Origin: Candidatus Magasanikiibacteriota bacterium
GTDB taxonomy: Bacteria; Patescibacteriota; Patescibacteriia; Magasanikbacterales; UBA922
Direction of reading: 5' to 3'
Length of the DNA stretch: 52,117 nt
NCBI GenBank assembly: GCA_016207245.1
Contig: JACQQA010000003.1
Coordinates: 1-52,117, forward strand
This document shows positions 40,132-47,692 of this stretch, one piece after another. The translations under genes were made by a program, and so were the position numbers. How positions within the stretch are numbered: position 1 is the first letter of the stretch; every line of letters starts with the position of its first letter. Below the pieces are notes generated by a model that was given only the letters and a program-made list of their open reading frames with translations, did not search any database and was not told the DNA's origin.

Positions 40132-40240
40132 TGTCATTGCGAGGAGGAGTTCGCGCGACGACGAAGCAATCCAGTCGTCAACGATTAACGAACGTGGATT
40201 GCTTCGTCAGCCGATGCGAATCGGCTTCCTCGCAATGACA
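40132..40240. repeat. CATTGCGAG-family repeat between aclB and aclA
   Basis: TGTCATTGCGAGGA at one end pairs with TCCTCGCAATGACA at the other, and GACGAAGCAATCCA pairs with TGGATTGCTTCGTC inside. Fills almost the whole aclB-aclA gap. Confidence 0.88.
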
Positions 40241-40247
40241 GAGGCTG

Positions 40248-41450
40248 TTATTTTATCGCCAACTTCACTATTTCTTGTAAAGGCAATTCCGGGCCGTAAA
40301 CGCCGCCGCATAAATTATTTTTTTCCAAAAATTCTTTCATCATCGCCAGCCCCTCGGTCTGCCCGGGTCCGCCGCGGCGGACGAAAATTTTTACACCGGA
40401 TTTATTTCCGCCCGAGGCGGATCCGCCTTGGGCGGACAGTGCATCTTTTTCTTCATCCAAAGCGCGGATAATCCCGCGGAAAGTTACGCGGACGTCAGTG
40501 AAGTTCGCCACGCCGCCGCCGATAATAATAATTTTTTTGTCTGATTTAGAATTTTTTAACAATGATAAAACTTGTTTGGCGTAAAAATAAGTTTCTTCTT
40601 CATTCGGGTTCCCGCTGTATTCGCCGTAGTTGGCCAGTTTATCCGCGTAACCGAGATTATATACTTCATCAGCGACAACTAAACTTCCGCCGCCGCCGGA
40701 AAGCAGAAGGAAGATCGCGCCATCCGGATTTATTACGGAAAGCGAGAATGACGCCTGGCTGTTTTTTTTCAATACCGCGACCGCGTTTTCCTGCGGAGTT
40801 TTTTTATTATTCGGAACGATATCTGTTTCATTCCACGCGTGATTGGCAAAAAATTGTCCGGCGCTGTCCACTTGCGCGGCCATATCAAGAAAGTACGGGA
40901 TGTTATTTGAAACGACCAGCGGGTTTATTTCCAAAAAAGAAAAATAACAATCATCAAATATTTGCTCCAACTTGGTTATTGTTTTTAGATCTAATCCAAT
41001 TTGTTTAGCCACTGCTTCGCATCCCGCGTCGTCAAGCAAATATTTTTTTATCGCGCCGGCATTGTTTTCAATATCAACCCCGCCAGTCGCGGAAACACTG
41101 GCGGTTATTCCTTCGCGTTCGCGCTCCAGACATAAATATTTCTCTTCGTCAGCATTATGCGCGACAAATTCTTCAATTAAAAAATAATCAAAACCCTTTG
41201 CTTTAAGATTATCTAAAGTTGTTTTAATTTCAGCTCGACCGATATTCAAAACTACCAATCCATTTTTAAACCGCTTTTTTACTCCTTGATCAACTTTAAC
41301 CACATATTTTTTGTCATAAGCCAATGTTTTTATCACACTATCAATATCTGTTTGCGGGGTAACAGCGATTCCGTTGTATGGAAAAAACAACCGTTTGCAC
41401 ACGATTCTTTTGGCGTTATGTTCAAATAGTTTCACTCGCGGCATAAACAC
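40248..41450 (-). CDS. aclB: ATP-citrate lyase, small subunit (AclB-like, ATP-grasp)
   Basis: 400 residues. ATP-grasp/CoA-ligase beta-type subunit: KRIVCKRLFFPYNGIAV, KYVVKVDQGVKKRFKNGLV near 48, FDYFLIEEFVAHNADEEKYL near 87, SFLEINPLVV near 172, then the ligase part with LLLSGGGGSLVVADEV near 250 and IFVRRGGPGQTEGLAMMKEF near 360. Works with AclA. SAQGGSASGGNKSG near 345 is encoded by an inserted GC palindrome (40407-40436). A promoter-like TATACT lies just upstream. Start could be ATG 41444. Confidence 0.9.
   Translation of the reverse strand: MFMPRVKLFEHNAKRIVCKRLFFPYNGIAVTPQTDIDSVIKTLAYDKKYVVKVDQGVKKRFKNGLVVLNIGRAEIKTTLDNLKAKGFDYFLIEEFVAHNADEEKYLCLEREREGITASVSATGGVDIENNAGAIKKYLLDDAGCEAVAKQIGLDLKTITKLEQIFDDCYFSFLEINPLVVSNNIPYFLDMAAQVDSAGQFFANHAWNETDIVPNNKKTPQENAVAVLKKNSQASFSLSVINPDGAIFLLLSGGGGSLVVADEVYNLGYADKLANYGEYSGNPNEEETYFYAKQVLSLLKNSKSDKKIIIIGGGVANFTDVRVTFRGIIRALDEEKDALSAQGGSASGGNKSGVKIFVRRGGPGQTEGLAMMKEFLEKNNLCGGVYGPELPLQEIVKLAIK
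40407..40436. repeat. TCCGCC/GGCGGA palindrome inside aclB
   Basis: TCCGCCCGAGGCGG and CCGCCTTGGGCGGA form an imperfect 30-nt palindrome in frame. A relative lies in gatA at 45619-45649. Confidence 0.82.
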
Positions 41451-41507
41451 GCTTTTTGCCTTTATAGAGTATATGATAAACGGATTTTTTTCAAGGGTTT
41501 GGGCTTG

Positions 41508-41537
41508 TTGACAGCAGATAGCATTGCGTGTTAGACT
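41508..41537 (+). promoter_or_regulatory. Promoter of the 41640 gene
   Basis: TTGACA (41508-41513), 18-nt spacer, TAGACT (41532-41537). A 100-nt leader follows with TTGTCCA/TGGACAG pairing and AAGGAGGTGAAA before the ATG. Confidence 0.8.
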
Positions 41538-41639
41538 TTATAAAAGTTCGCTGTTCTTTACATTTTGTCCAGACGCAGGGTGTGTTTGGAGACAGTTGTC
41601 GCTTTTGGACAGGATAGGCAGGATAGGAAGGAGGTGAAA

Positions 41640-42722
41640 ATGAGTGAAACGGTGATAGAGCGACCAAGCGTGCTTGATAATACAATATTCTACTGCAAGG
41701 CTCGGCGCAAGAAACAATCGCTTGAGAAGTGCTTGGACGATTACACGAACGCCACTGCGTTTGAAAACCGCAAGTCTGCTTGTTGGCATTGTCCGCAGGG
41801 TCGTGGAAATCGTACCGACTTCGTCAATTCTGCTGACGGTGTGGACGGTGATGATTTCGTTCCGCCACCTCGGAAATCGACCTCATCGGTCAATCGCGGA
41901 CACTCGGTAGTCGTTCCCAGCATAGAGGTACAAACACCCCAGCCAGCGCCGCAACCCGCCGAGCCAACACCTGTTTCGCTACCAGTCGAGCCAGTTCTGC
42001 CTGTGCCACCCGCTGAGTCTCCGCCACCCGCGGAAGTTCCGGAGGCTGTTCCCCAAGCGGTGGTTCCGCCGCCGCACGACGATGAAGTCAGTGATACCAC
42101 AACTGTGCCAACACCAGAACAAGAAGAGAGAGGAGAAATGAAATTGGAAAACAGAGCGAGAAAGATGTCGTTCACGGATCGTGTCCGCCATGCCTGGAAT
42201 AACACTCCGGGCGAAACGGCGGTAGAAAAGCAAGAATATCTTTTCCTGCGTAACGCCACTGACGCGCTCCAGCAGATCTTCGGCCTTGGTTCGCCGGCCT
42301 ATGCGCAGCTTTTCATGGATAGACTGCGTCAAAATGATCTGATCATCGGAACCGACGGGTCTTACTACTGGGCCAACGACATGAGCAACTACAGTGAGAC
42401 GGACGGTCCCAAACCGGGTCCTCGCTCGAGAGCCTCCGAACCGCCTTCGGAAGACGTCGCGGACGACGCGGGAGAGTCAACGGAAACGGACGAGGTGGAC
42501 AGCAACGATCTTCATATCGTCCTCGCACGCGCGCCATGGATGGCGTCCGTACTTCGGGCCGCGGCTCTGCTGGGACAAATAGCGCCGGACGCGCGCATTC
42601 TGGCGCTGGAGGCGATCAGGAAGATTGCGGCGCTACCGGAAGAAAATCTGCCACAGGCGCTCAACACACTGAACGCGATTTTTCACGAATCGCTGCCGGC
42701 CGAGGAGCCAGAGTTCGAGTAA
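41640..42722 (+). CDS. Protein with Cys-rich N-terminus, Pro-rich linker and helical C-terminus
   Basis: 360 residues, not assigned. Residues 17-60 hold four Cys (FYCKARRKKQSLEKCLDDY, then SACWHCPQGRGNR), a probable zinc ribbon. Residues 95-155 are Pro/Glu/Val-rich and repetitive. Residues 180-245 (SFTDRVRHAWNNTPGETAVE, ATDALQQIFGLGSPAYAQLF) and 285-360 look helical. A cytosolic scaffold or nucleic-acid-associated role is possible. It has a perfect AAGGAGG site, GC-rich codons and a consensus promoter, so it is probably well expressed. Confidence 0.7.
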   Translation: MSETVIERPSVLDNTIFYCKARRKKQSLEKCLDDYTNATAFENRKSACWHCPQGRGNRTDFVNSADGVDGDDFVPPPRKSTSSVNRGHSVVVPSIEVQTPQPAPQPAEPTPVSLPVEPVLPVPPAESPPPAEVPEAVPQAVVPPPHDDEVSDTTTVPTPEQEERGEMKLENRARKMSFTDRVRHAWNNTPGETAVEKQEYLFLRNATDALQQIFGLGSPAYAQLFMDRLRQNDLIIGTDGSYYWANDMSNYSETDGPKPGPRSRASEPPSEDVADDAGESTETDEVDSNDLHIVLARAPWMASVLRAAALLGQIAPDARILALEAIRKIAALPEENLPQALNTLNAIFHESLPAEEPEFE

Positions 42723-42998
42723 TAGGAGAAATTAACAATTCAAGGAGGAGGCAGAAAAGAAAGGAGGATTTTTTCTGCCACCCATCTCTTTCGGTGTATA
42801 GATATGTATCAGAAGAAATGGGTTATAAAATTAGAGCCAACCGGAGAGGTTGGTTTTATAGTCAAAAATTTTGCTAAAAAGAGGGGGATGTGGTAAAATT
42901 ATGACATATTGCATCATTGTTAAATTGCTAAATTGTCATCGTGATGTAGTGATGATGTGGCGCGGTGATAAGTTAAATCCCATTAATTATTTTTTTCT
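42723..42998. other. Intergenic region with hairpins and pilT promoter
   Basis: GGCAGAAAA (42750-42758) pairs with TTTTCTGCC (42771-42779); its loop contains AAGGAGG. A terminator-like CCAACC-GGAGA-GGTTGG followed by TTTTAT lies at 42838-42858. The pilT promoter follows at 42871. From 42905 to 42970 the DNA is low-complexity (TTGTTAAATTGCTAAATTG, ATCGTGATGTAGTGATGATG). Confidence 0.6.
42871..42899 (+). promoter_or_regulatory. pilT promoter
   Basis: TTGCTA (42871-42876), 17-nt spacer, TAAAAT (42894-42899) with TG extension. Confidence 0.65.
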
Positions 42999-44033
42999 AT
43001 GCTTAGTGTAAAAAATTACTTTAAAGAAGCAATCAAACAAAAAGCTTCCGACCTACACTTAATCGCCGGCGAAAAGCCAACATTGAGAATTGATGGTGAA
43101 TTAAAAGAAATAGACGATAAATTATTATCAGCCAAAGAATTGGAAGAGGGGATTTTATCTTTGCTTAACAGCGAGCAGAAAAAAAAGTATCAAGAAGAGT
43201 TGGAGTTGGATTTTGGTTATGAGCAAGAAAACGCGCGGTTTCGCGTTAATTTGCATCAGCAGGAAGGAAAAATCGGTTTATCAGCGCGTTTGATCCCAGA
43301 AGAAATCCCGACGCCGAAAGACTTGCGTTTTGAGCCAAAACTTTTGGAATTTACCCAGCTTTTGGACGGTCTAGTGTTAGTGGTTGGCCCGACCGGCCAC
43401 GGCAAGTCAACCACTTTAGCGAGCATGATTGAGGAAATCAACAAAAGCCGGAAGGCGCACATTATCACGATTGAGGACCCGATTGAGTTTGTTTTTAAAG
43501 ACAAAAAAAGTTTGATTGAACAGCGCGAAGTCGGCACTGACACCAAGTCATTCGCCGCGGCGTTAAAACATGTTTTGCGCCAGGATCCGAATGTTATTTT
43601 GGTCGGGGAAATGCGCGACCCGGAAACAATCGCCACGGTTTTAACTGCCGCTGAAACCGGCCATTTGGTTTTTTCCACTTTGCATACTTCCAGCGCGGCT
43701 GAAGCGGTGGAGCGCATCGTTGATGTGTTTGAAGGTGCGAAGCAAAAACAAGTATTGATTCAACTCGGCGCGGTTTTGCGCGGTATCGTTTCCCAGCAAT
43801 TATTGCCGACCGTGGATAAAAAATTAGTGGCGGCGCGCGAGATTTTGGTCAACACTCCGGCGACAGCCAATTTAATCAAAGAAAATAATATCGCGCAAAT
43901 TTCCAGCGCCATGCAGACCGGCGCCAAAGACGGCATGGTAACAATGGAAAACTCCATCAAACAATTATTAAAAGACGGGTTGATTGACAAAGACACGGCG
44001 GAGAGAAGAGTGGGGAGACAACGACGAGTGTAG
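42999..44033 (+). CDS. pilT: Twitching motility ATPase PilT
   Basis: 344 residues, normal PilT length. N-terminal domain (KQKASDLHLIAGEKPTLRID), Walker A VVGPTGHGKSTTLAS near 127, Asp box ITIEDPIEFV near 153, Walker B DPNVILVGEMRDPETI near 194 and His box ETGHLVFSTLHTSSA near 219. PilT retracts type IV pili, used by many CPR cells for attachment. No pilin gene is in the window. No Shine-Dalgarno. Confidence 0.95.
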   Translation: MLSVKNYFKEAIKQKASDLHLIAGEKPTLRIDGELKEIDDKLLSAKELEEGILSLLNSEQKKKYQEELELDFGYEQENARFRVNLHQQEGKIGLSARLIPEEIPTPKDLRFEPKLLEFTQLLDGLVLVVGPTGHGKSTTLASMIEEINKSRKAHIITIEDPIEFVFKDKKSLIEQREVGTDTKSFAAALKHVLRQDPNVILVGEMRDPETIATVLTAAETGHLVFSTLHTSSAAEAVERIVDVFEGAKQKQVLIQLGAVLRGIVSQQLLPTVDKKLVAAREILVNTPATANLIKENNIAQISSAMQTGAKDGMVTMENSIKQLLKDGLIDKDTAERRVGRQRRV

Positions 44034-44068
44034 TTGGAGTTGGCTAAGTTATCTAAGTTAGTTAAGTT

Positions 44069-44371
44069 ATGAGGTTAAGTGTGGACCAAATTGAGGAAAT
44101 TGCCCGGCTGGCTCGTTTGGAATTAAGCGAGAAAGAAAAAAAAATATACGCCGAACAGTTATCGGTTGTTTTGGATTATATGGAAATGTTGAATGAAGTA
44201 AATACGGATGGAGTAGAGGAAACTTGCCAGGTGACCGGATTGGAAGATGTGGTGAGGAGCGATAAAGTTGTAGAATGTCCGCCGGGGGTTGAAGAAAAAA
44301 TAATCGGAAATTTTCCGGAGAAGGTAGGGAATTTGTTGAAGGTGAGGGCGGTGTTTAGTGAAGCAGAGTAA
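44069..44371 (+). CDS. gatC: Asp/Glu-tRNA amidotransferase subunit C
   Basis: 100 residues. GatC supports GatA folding and the GatA-GatB interface in tRNA-dependent Gln/Asn formation. LSVDQIEEIARLARLELSEK and VVLDYMEMLNEVNTDGVEET are diagnostic. The stop codon falls in the left arm of the second four-helix-bundle cassette, which separates gatC from gatA. Confidence 0.93.
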   Translation: MRLSVDQIEEIARLARLELSEKEKKIYAEQLSVVLDYMEMLNEVNTDGVEETCQVTGLEDVVRSDKVVECPPGVEEKIIGNFPEKVGNLLKVRAVFSEAE

Positions 44372-44400
44372 GCAGAATAAGCAAGGTAGGAAGCAGAGTA
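44361..44400. repeat. Left arm of four-helix-bundle cassette 2
   Basis: AAGCAGAGTAAGCA (44361-44374) is the perfect complement of 44799-44812; further GAATAAGCAAGG/AAGCAGAGTAA units follow. It includes the gatC stop codon. Confidence 0.78.
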
Positions 44401-44415
44401 AAGTAACTGTAAAAT

Positions 44416-44787
44416 ATGGCGCAGATACAGACTTTTAAGGATTTAGTGGCATGGCAAAAAGCACACGAACTTGTCTTATGTGTGTATCAGACAACTAATT
44501 TGTATCCAAAACATGAACTCTTTACATTAACAAGTCAAACACGACGAGCCGCGATATCAGTACCAGCTAACATTGTTGAGGGTTTTCGAAGAAAAGGATT
44601 GCGGGATAGCATAAATTTTTATAATATTTCCGATGCTTCATTAGAGGAACTCAAGTATCACTTATTGCTTGCAAAAGATTTAAAATACATTGATGAAATT
44701 GTATATGGCGTTGTTCAAAAAAAATGTGAAGATGTGGGCAGACTTTTAACAAGATGGATACAAAGCCAGCGTAAATATCTTGCTTAA
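44416..44787 (+). CDS. Four-helix-bundle protein (S23/IVP-like), second copy
   Basis: 123 residues of the same family as 10926-11366: FKDLVAWQKAHELVLCVYQT, RRAAISVPANIVEGFRRKG (the conserved S-x-P-x-N-I-x-E-G turn) and DSINFYNISDASLEELKYHL. The two copies share little sequence beyond family motifs. It interrupts gatC-gatA, with arms overlapping the gatC stop and ending just before gatA. Confidence 0.9.
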   Translation: MAQIQTFKDLVAWQKAHELVLCVYQTTNLYPKHELFTLTSQTRRAAISVPANIVEGFRRKGLRDSINFYNISDASLEELKYHLLLAKDLKYIDEIVYGVVQKKCEDVGRLLTRWIQSQRKYLA

Positions 44788-44798
44788 TCTGCCTTTTT

Positions 44799-44812
44799 TG
44801 CTTACTCTGCTT
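44799..44812. repeat. Right arm of four-helix-bundle cassette 2
   Basis: TGCTTACTCTGCTT, perfect complement of 44361-44374, 2 nt before the gatA ATG. Confidence 0.85.
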
Positions 44813-44814
44813 AT

Positions 44815-46299
44815 ATGCTGAACAGATTGACAATCCAACAAGCCCACGACGGTTTGAAAAAAAAAGAGTTTTCCTCGGTTGAGCTGACGCGAGCGTGTTT
44901 GAAAAGAATTAAAGAGCGCAACAAAGATATTAACGCGTTTATTTCAGTTTTTGAGAAAGAAGCGTTGGACGAGGCAAAAAAGGCTGATGAGCTTATCAGT
45001 GGAAAACCCTTCGGCAAAGCTCAGGGTAAACAAAAAGCGCTGACCGGTATTCCGTTTTGCGTGAAAGACGCGATAAACACCAAGGACAGGCGTTCAACCG
45101 GCGCGGCGAAAATTTTGGATAATTATGTTCCGCCGTTTGACGCGACGGTGATTAAAAAAATTCGCGAGCAAGGCGCGGTGTTGTTGGGGAAAAATAACTG
45201 CGACGCTTTTGGTCACGGCGCGAGCAATGAAAATTCAATGTATGGTCCGGTAAAAAATCCTCATGACTTAACAAAAGTCGCGGGCGGTTCATCCGGCGGA
45301 ACAGCCGCGGCCGTGGCTGACGATATGTGCGTTTTTGGCATTGGCGAAGACACCGGCGGTTCAATCCGCCAGCCGGCAAGTTTTTGCGGCGTTGTCGGCC
45401 TGCGTCCGTCTTACGGCCGAAATTCGCGTTACGGCATTATGCCGATGGCCTCATCGTTGGACACAGTCGGGCCGATAACGAAAACTGTGGAAGATTGCGC
45501 GATTGTGGAAGAAATTATCGTTGGACCTGATGAGTTGGATGCGACGACAGTCCAAAATCATAAATCAAAAATCATAAATCAAAAATCTTTGCGGGTTGGG
45601 GTGCCGAGAGAATATTTTTCCGCCATAGGCGGACCCGCCTTTGGCGGGAATGGGATGGATGGGGAGGTGAAAAAATTGATTGAACGAAAGATTGAAAGAC
45701 TAAAAGATTTGAAGACTTGTCCTGAGCGGAGCCGAAGGATTACGATAGTTGATGTGAGTTTGCCGATGACGAAATACGCGATTCCGGTTTATTATATTAT
45801 CGTGCCGAGCGAAGATTCATCTAATCTCGGGCGATTGGATGGCATTCGTTACGGCGTGCGCGCAGAAGCGGAAAATTTATATGATGTTTACGCGAAATCG
45901 CGCGCGCAAGGTTTTCCTGAAGAAGTAAAACGCCGGATTATGATCGGCACTTACGCGCTATCCGCCGGTTATTACGATGCGTATTATCGCAAAGCGCAAA
46001 AAGTTCGCACTTTAATTATTCAGGATTTTAATCAAGTATTTAATAATGTTGATGTATTATTAACCCCAACCTCGCCGTTTCCCGCGTTTGGGATCGAGGA
46101 AAAGAAAAATGATGTTTTGGCGATGTATCTGGCAGATGTTTTTGTTGGAGCGGCGGCTTTAGCTGGATTGCCGGCAATCTCTGTGCCGGCAGGAAAAACT
46201 AAATCCGGTTTGCCGGTTGGCTTGCAAATTATTGGACCGAGATTAAAAGAGAATTTAGTTTTTCATACGGCTAAATTAATTGAAAATTATGCGCATTGA
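44815..46299 (+). CDS. gatA: Asp/Glu-tRNA amidotransferase subunit A
   Basis: 494 residues. Amidase-signature glutaminase supplying ammonia to GatB. Catalytic Lys in IPFCVKDAIN near 82, cis-Ser in VAGGSSGGTAAAVA near 158 and nucleophile Ser in GEDTGGSIRQPASFCG near 182 are all kept. Four DNA repeats sit in frame: KPFGKAQGKQ (45007-45026), QNHKSKIINQKS (45551-45585), SAIGGPAFGGNG (45619-45649) and TCPERSRRIT (45720-45739), all apparently at surface loops. gatB is not in the window. Confidence 0.95.
   Translation: MLNRLTIQQAHDGLKKKEFSSVELTRACLKRIKERNKDINAFISVFEKEALDEAKKADELISGKPFGKAQGKQKALTGIPFCVKDAINTKDRRSTGAAKILDNYVPPFDATVIKKIREQGAVLLGKNNCDAFGHGASNENSMYGPVKNPHDLTKVAGGSSGGTAAAVADDMCVFGIGEDTGGSIRQPASFCGVVGLRPSYGRNSRYGIMPMASSLDTVGPITKTVEDCAIVEEIIVGPDELDATTVQNHKSKIINQKSLRVGVPREYFSAIGGPAFGGNGMDGEVKKLIERKIERLKDLKTCPERSRRITIVDVSLPMTKYAIPVYYIIVPSEDSSNLGRLDGIRYGVRAEAENLYDVYAKSRAQGFPEEVKRRIMIGTYALSAGYYDAYYRKAQKVRTLIIQDFNQVFNNVDVLLTPTSPFPAFGIEEKKNDVLAMYLADVFVGAAALAGLPAISVPAGKTKSGLPVGLQIIGPRLKENLVFHTAKLIENYAH
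45007..45026. repeat. PERSRR-type palindrome inside gatA (1)
   Basis: CCCTTCGGCAAAGCTCAGGG, translated as PFGKAQG. Confidence 0.82.
45551..45585. repeat. ATCATAAATCAAAA tandem units inside gatA
   Basis: Slightly more than two units of ATCATAAATCAAAA in frame. Confidence 0.75.
45619..45649. repeat. TCCGCC/GGCGGA palindrome inside gatA
   Basis: TCCGCCATAGGCGG followed by ACCCGCCTTTGGCGGGA; same kind as 40407-40436 in aclB. Confidence 0.8.
45720..45739. repeat. PERSRR-type palindrome inside gatA (2)
   Basis: TCCTGAGCGGAGCCGAAGGA, translated as CPERSRRI. Confidence 0.82.
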
Positions 46300-47644
46300 A
46301 GAAATAAAAAAATCAGTTGAACAAGCTAAAAACGATTATGCCTATCAAATTAATGTGATCGGCGACTACCGCGACACGTGGCGCATTTTTCGCATTATGG
46401 CGGAATTCGTTGAAGGCTACCAGTTTCTATCCAAACTTGAGCGCGAGGTAACGGTTTTAGGTTCGGCGCGGTTTGACGAAGATCACGAATATTCTAAAAT
46501 CGCTCGCGAATTGGGTGGTTTGTTGGGCAAGAACGGCTTTACGACAATTACCGGCGGCGGTCCCGGCATTATGGAAGCGGCCAACAAGGGCGCGCATGAA
46601 GTCAACGGCGAATCAATCGGTTTAAATATTCAACTTCCGTTTGAACAGCGGATTAATCCTTATGTCAAACGCTCAACCGCGTTTTATTATTTTTTTACCC
46701 GCAAAGTGATGCTGACTTCTCCGGCCAACGCTTTCGTGTATTTTCCCGGCGGTTTTGGCACCATGGACGAATTTTTTGAAGTGGTTGATTTGATGGAATT
46801 AAACAAGATGGAACGCGCGCCGATAATTTTGGTCGGCAAAAAATATTGGCTGTCGCTATTAGATTTTTTGCGCGAGAAGTCCGCCGGCGTCGGTTCAGTG
46901 CCGGTTCATAATATTAATTCGTGGCATCTAGTTGACACAGCTGAAGAAGCATACAGATTTATTAAAGACACAAAAGATAAAAAAAATATCTGCGAGTTAT
47001 CTCCTGGAAGTTTTCATTGCCAAGGCAGTTTGGATTGGAAAATTTTTCGCATCATGGCTGAATTGGTGGAAGGCTTTGATTTTCTTACCGGCCTGGTTGA
47101 CGATGTGACAGTGTTAGGCACAAAAAGCACTGCCGCTGACAGTCACTATTATGCCGCGGCCTATGAGTTGGGGAAAAAACTGGCTAAGGCAAATTACACC
47201 GTTGTAACCGGCGGAGGACCGGGCACAATGGAAGCGGCCAACAAGGGCGCGTTTGAGGCCGGCGGGCAGTCGCTGGGCGTAAACATGCGATACGGACAGA
47301 GAGAAAGAAAAAATCCGTATTTGACGCGGTCAATCGGTTTCCAATTTCCGTTCACGCGCAAGATGATCATCACCGCGCCGTCAAAAGCATTCGTGTTTTT
47401 TCCGGGCGGCCTTGGCACACTGCACCAGTTGTTTGAGGTTTTGACATTAATCCAAACCAAAAAAATGGAACCGATTCCGGTTTTGCTTTTTGACCATAAA
47501 TTTTGGGAACCACTTCACACCTGGATTAAAAAGACCATGGTGCATGACGTGGAAACCATCGGCGATGAAGATGACGAGCTCTATCAAATCGTTGATGGCG
47601 TTGATGAGATGGTGAAGATAATTAGAGAGTCAAAGAAGTATTAA
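46289..47644 (+). CDS. Tandem LOG/TIGR00730-family protein
   Basis: 451 residues made of two LOG-like (lysine decarboxylase-like, cytokinin riboside monophosphate phosphoribohydrolase) Rossmann domains. Unit 1 (about 30-215) has TITGGGPGIMEAANKGA and PGGFGTMDEFFE. Unit 2 (about 245-440) has VVTGGGPGTMEAANKGA and PGGLGTLHQLFE; the second lacks the Glu of PGGxGTxxE (Q instead), so it may be inactive. The family hydrolyses nucleoside monophosphates such as AMP. Overlaps the gatA end by 11 nt. Confidence 0.88.
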   Translation: MRIEEIKKSVEQAKNDYAYQINVIGDYRDTWRIFRIMAEFVEGYQFLSKLEREVTVLGSARFDEDHEYSKIARELGGLLGKNGFTTITGGGPGIMEAANKGAHEVNGESIGLNIQLPFEQRINPYVKRSTAFYYFFTRKVMLTSPANAFVYFPGGFGTMDEFFEVVDLMELNKMERAPIILVGKKYWLSLLDFLREKSAGVGSVPVHNINSWHLVDTAEEAYRFIKDTKDKKNICELSPGSFHCQGSLDWKIFRIMAELVEGFDFLTGLVDDVTVLGTKSTAADSHYYAAAYELGKKLAKANYTVVTGGGPGTMEAANKGAFEAGGQSLGVNMRYGQRERKNPYLTRSIGFQFPFTRKMIITAPSKAFVFFPGGLGTLHQLFEVLTLIQTKKMEPIPVLLFDHKFWEPLHTWIKKTMVHDVETIGDEDDELYQIVDGVDEMVKIIRESKKY

Positions 47645-47652
47645 ATAAATTT

Positions 47653-47684
47653 AAAAAACGGCGGCGCGCCGTTTTTTTTGTTTT
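47653..47684 (+). terminator. Terminator after the LOG gene
   Basis: AAAACGGCG pairs with CGCCGTTTT around GCG, followed by a T-run. Confidence 0.88.
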
Positions 47685-47692
47685 AGTTTTGT

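Noticed and set aside
40366-40384. GTCCGCCGCGGCGGAC palindrome in aclB as another inserted repeat
   Set aside because: It encodes the family-typical VRRGGP segment of ATP-citrate lyase, so it is native sequence.
41741-42332. Gly/Ser-rich open frames opposite the 41640 gene
   Set aside because: They mirror the Pro-rich linker of the sense gene, which has a promoter and a perfect ribosome-binding site.
42901-43011. 37-codon upstream frame overlapping the pilT start
   Set aside because: It follows the -10 box directly, but the peptide is low-complexity and there is no other support.
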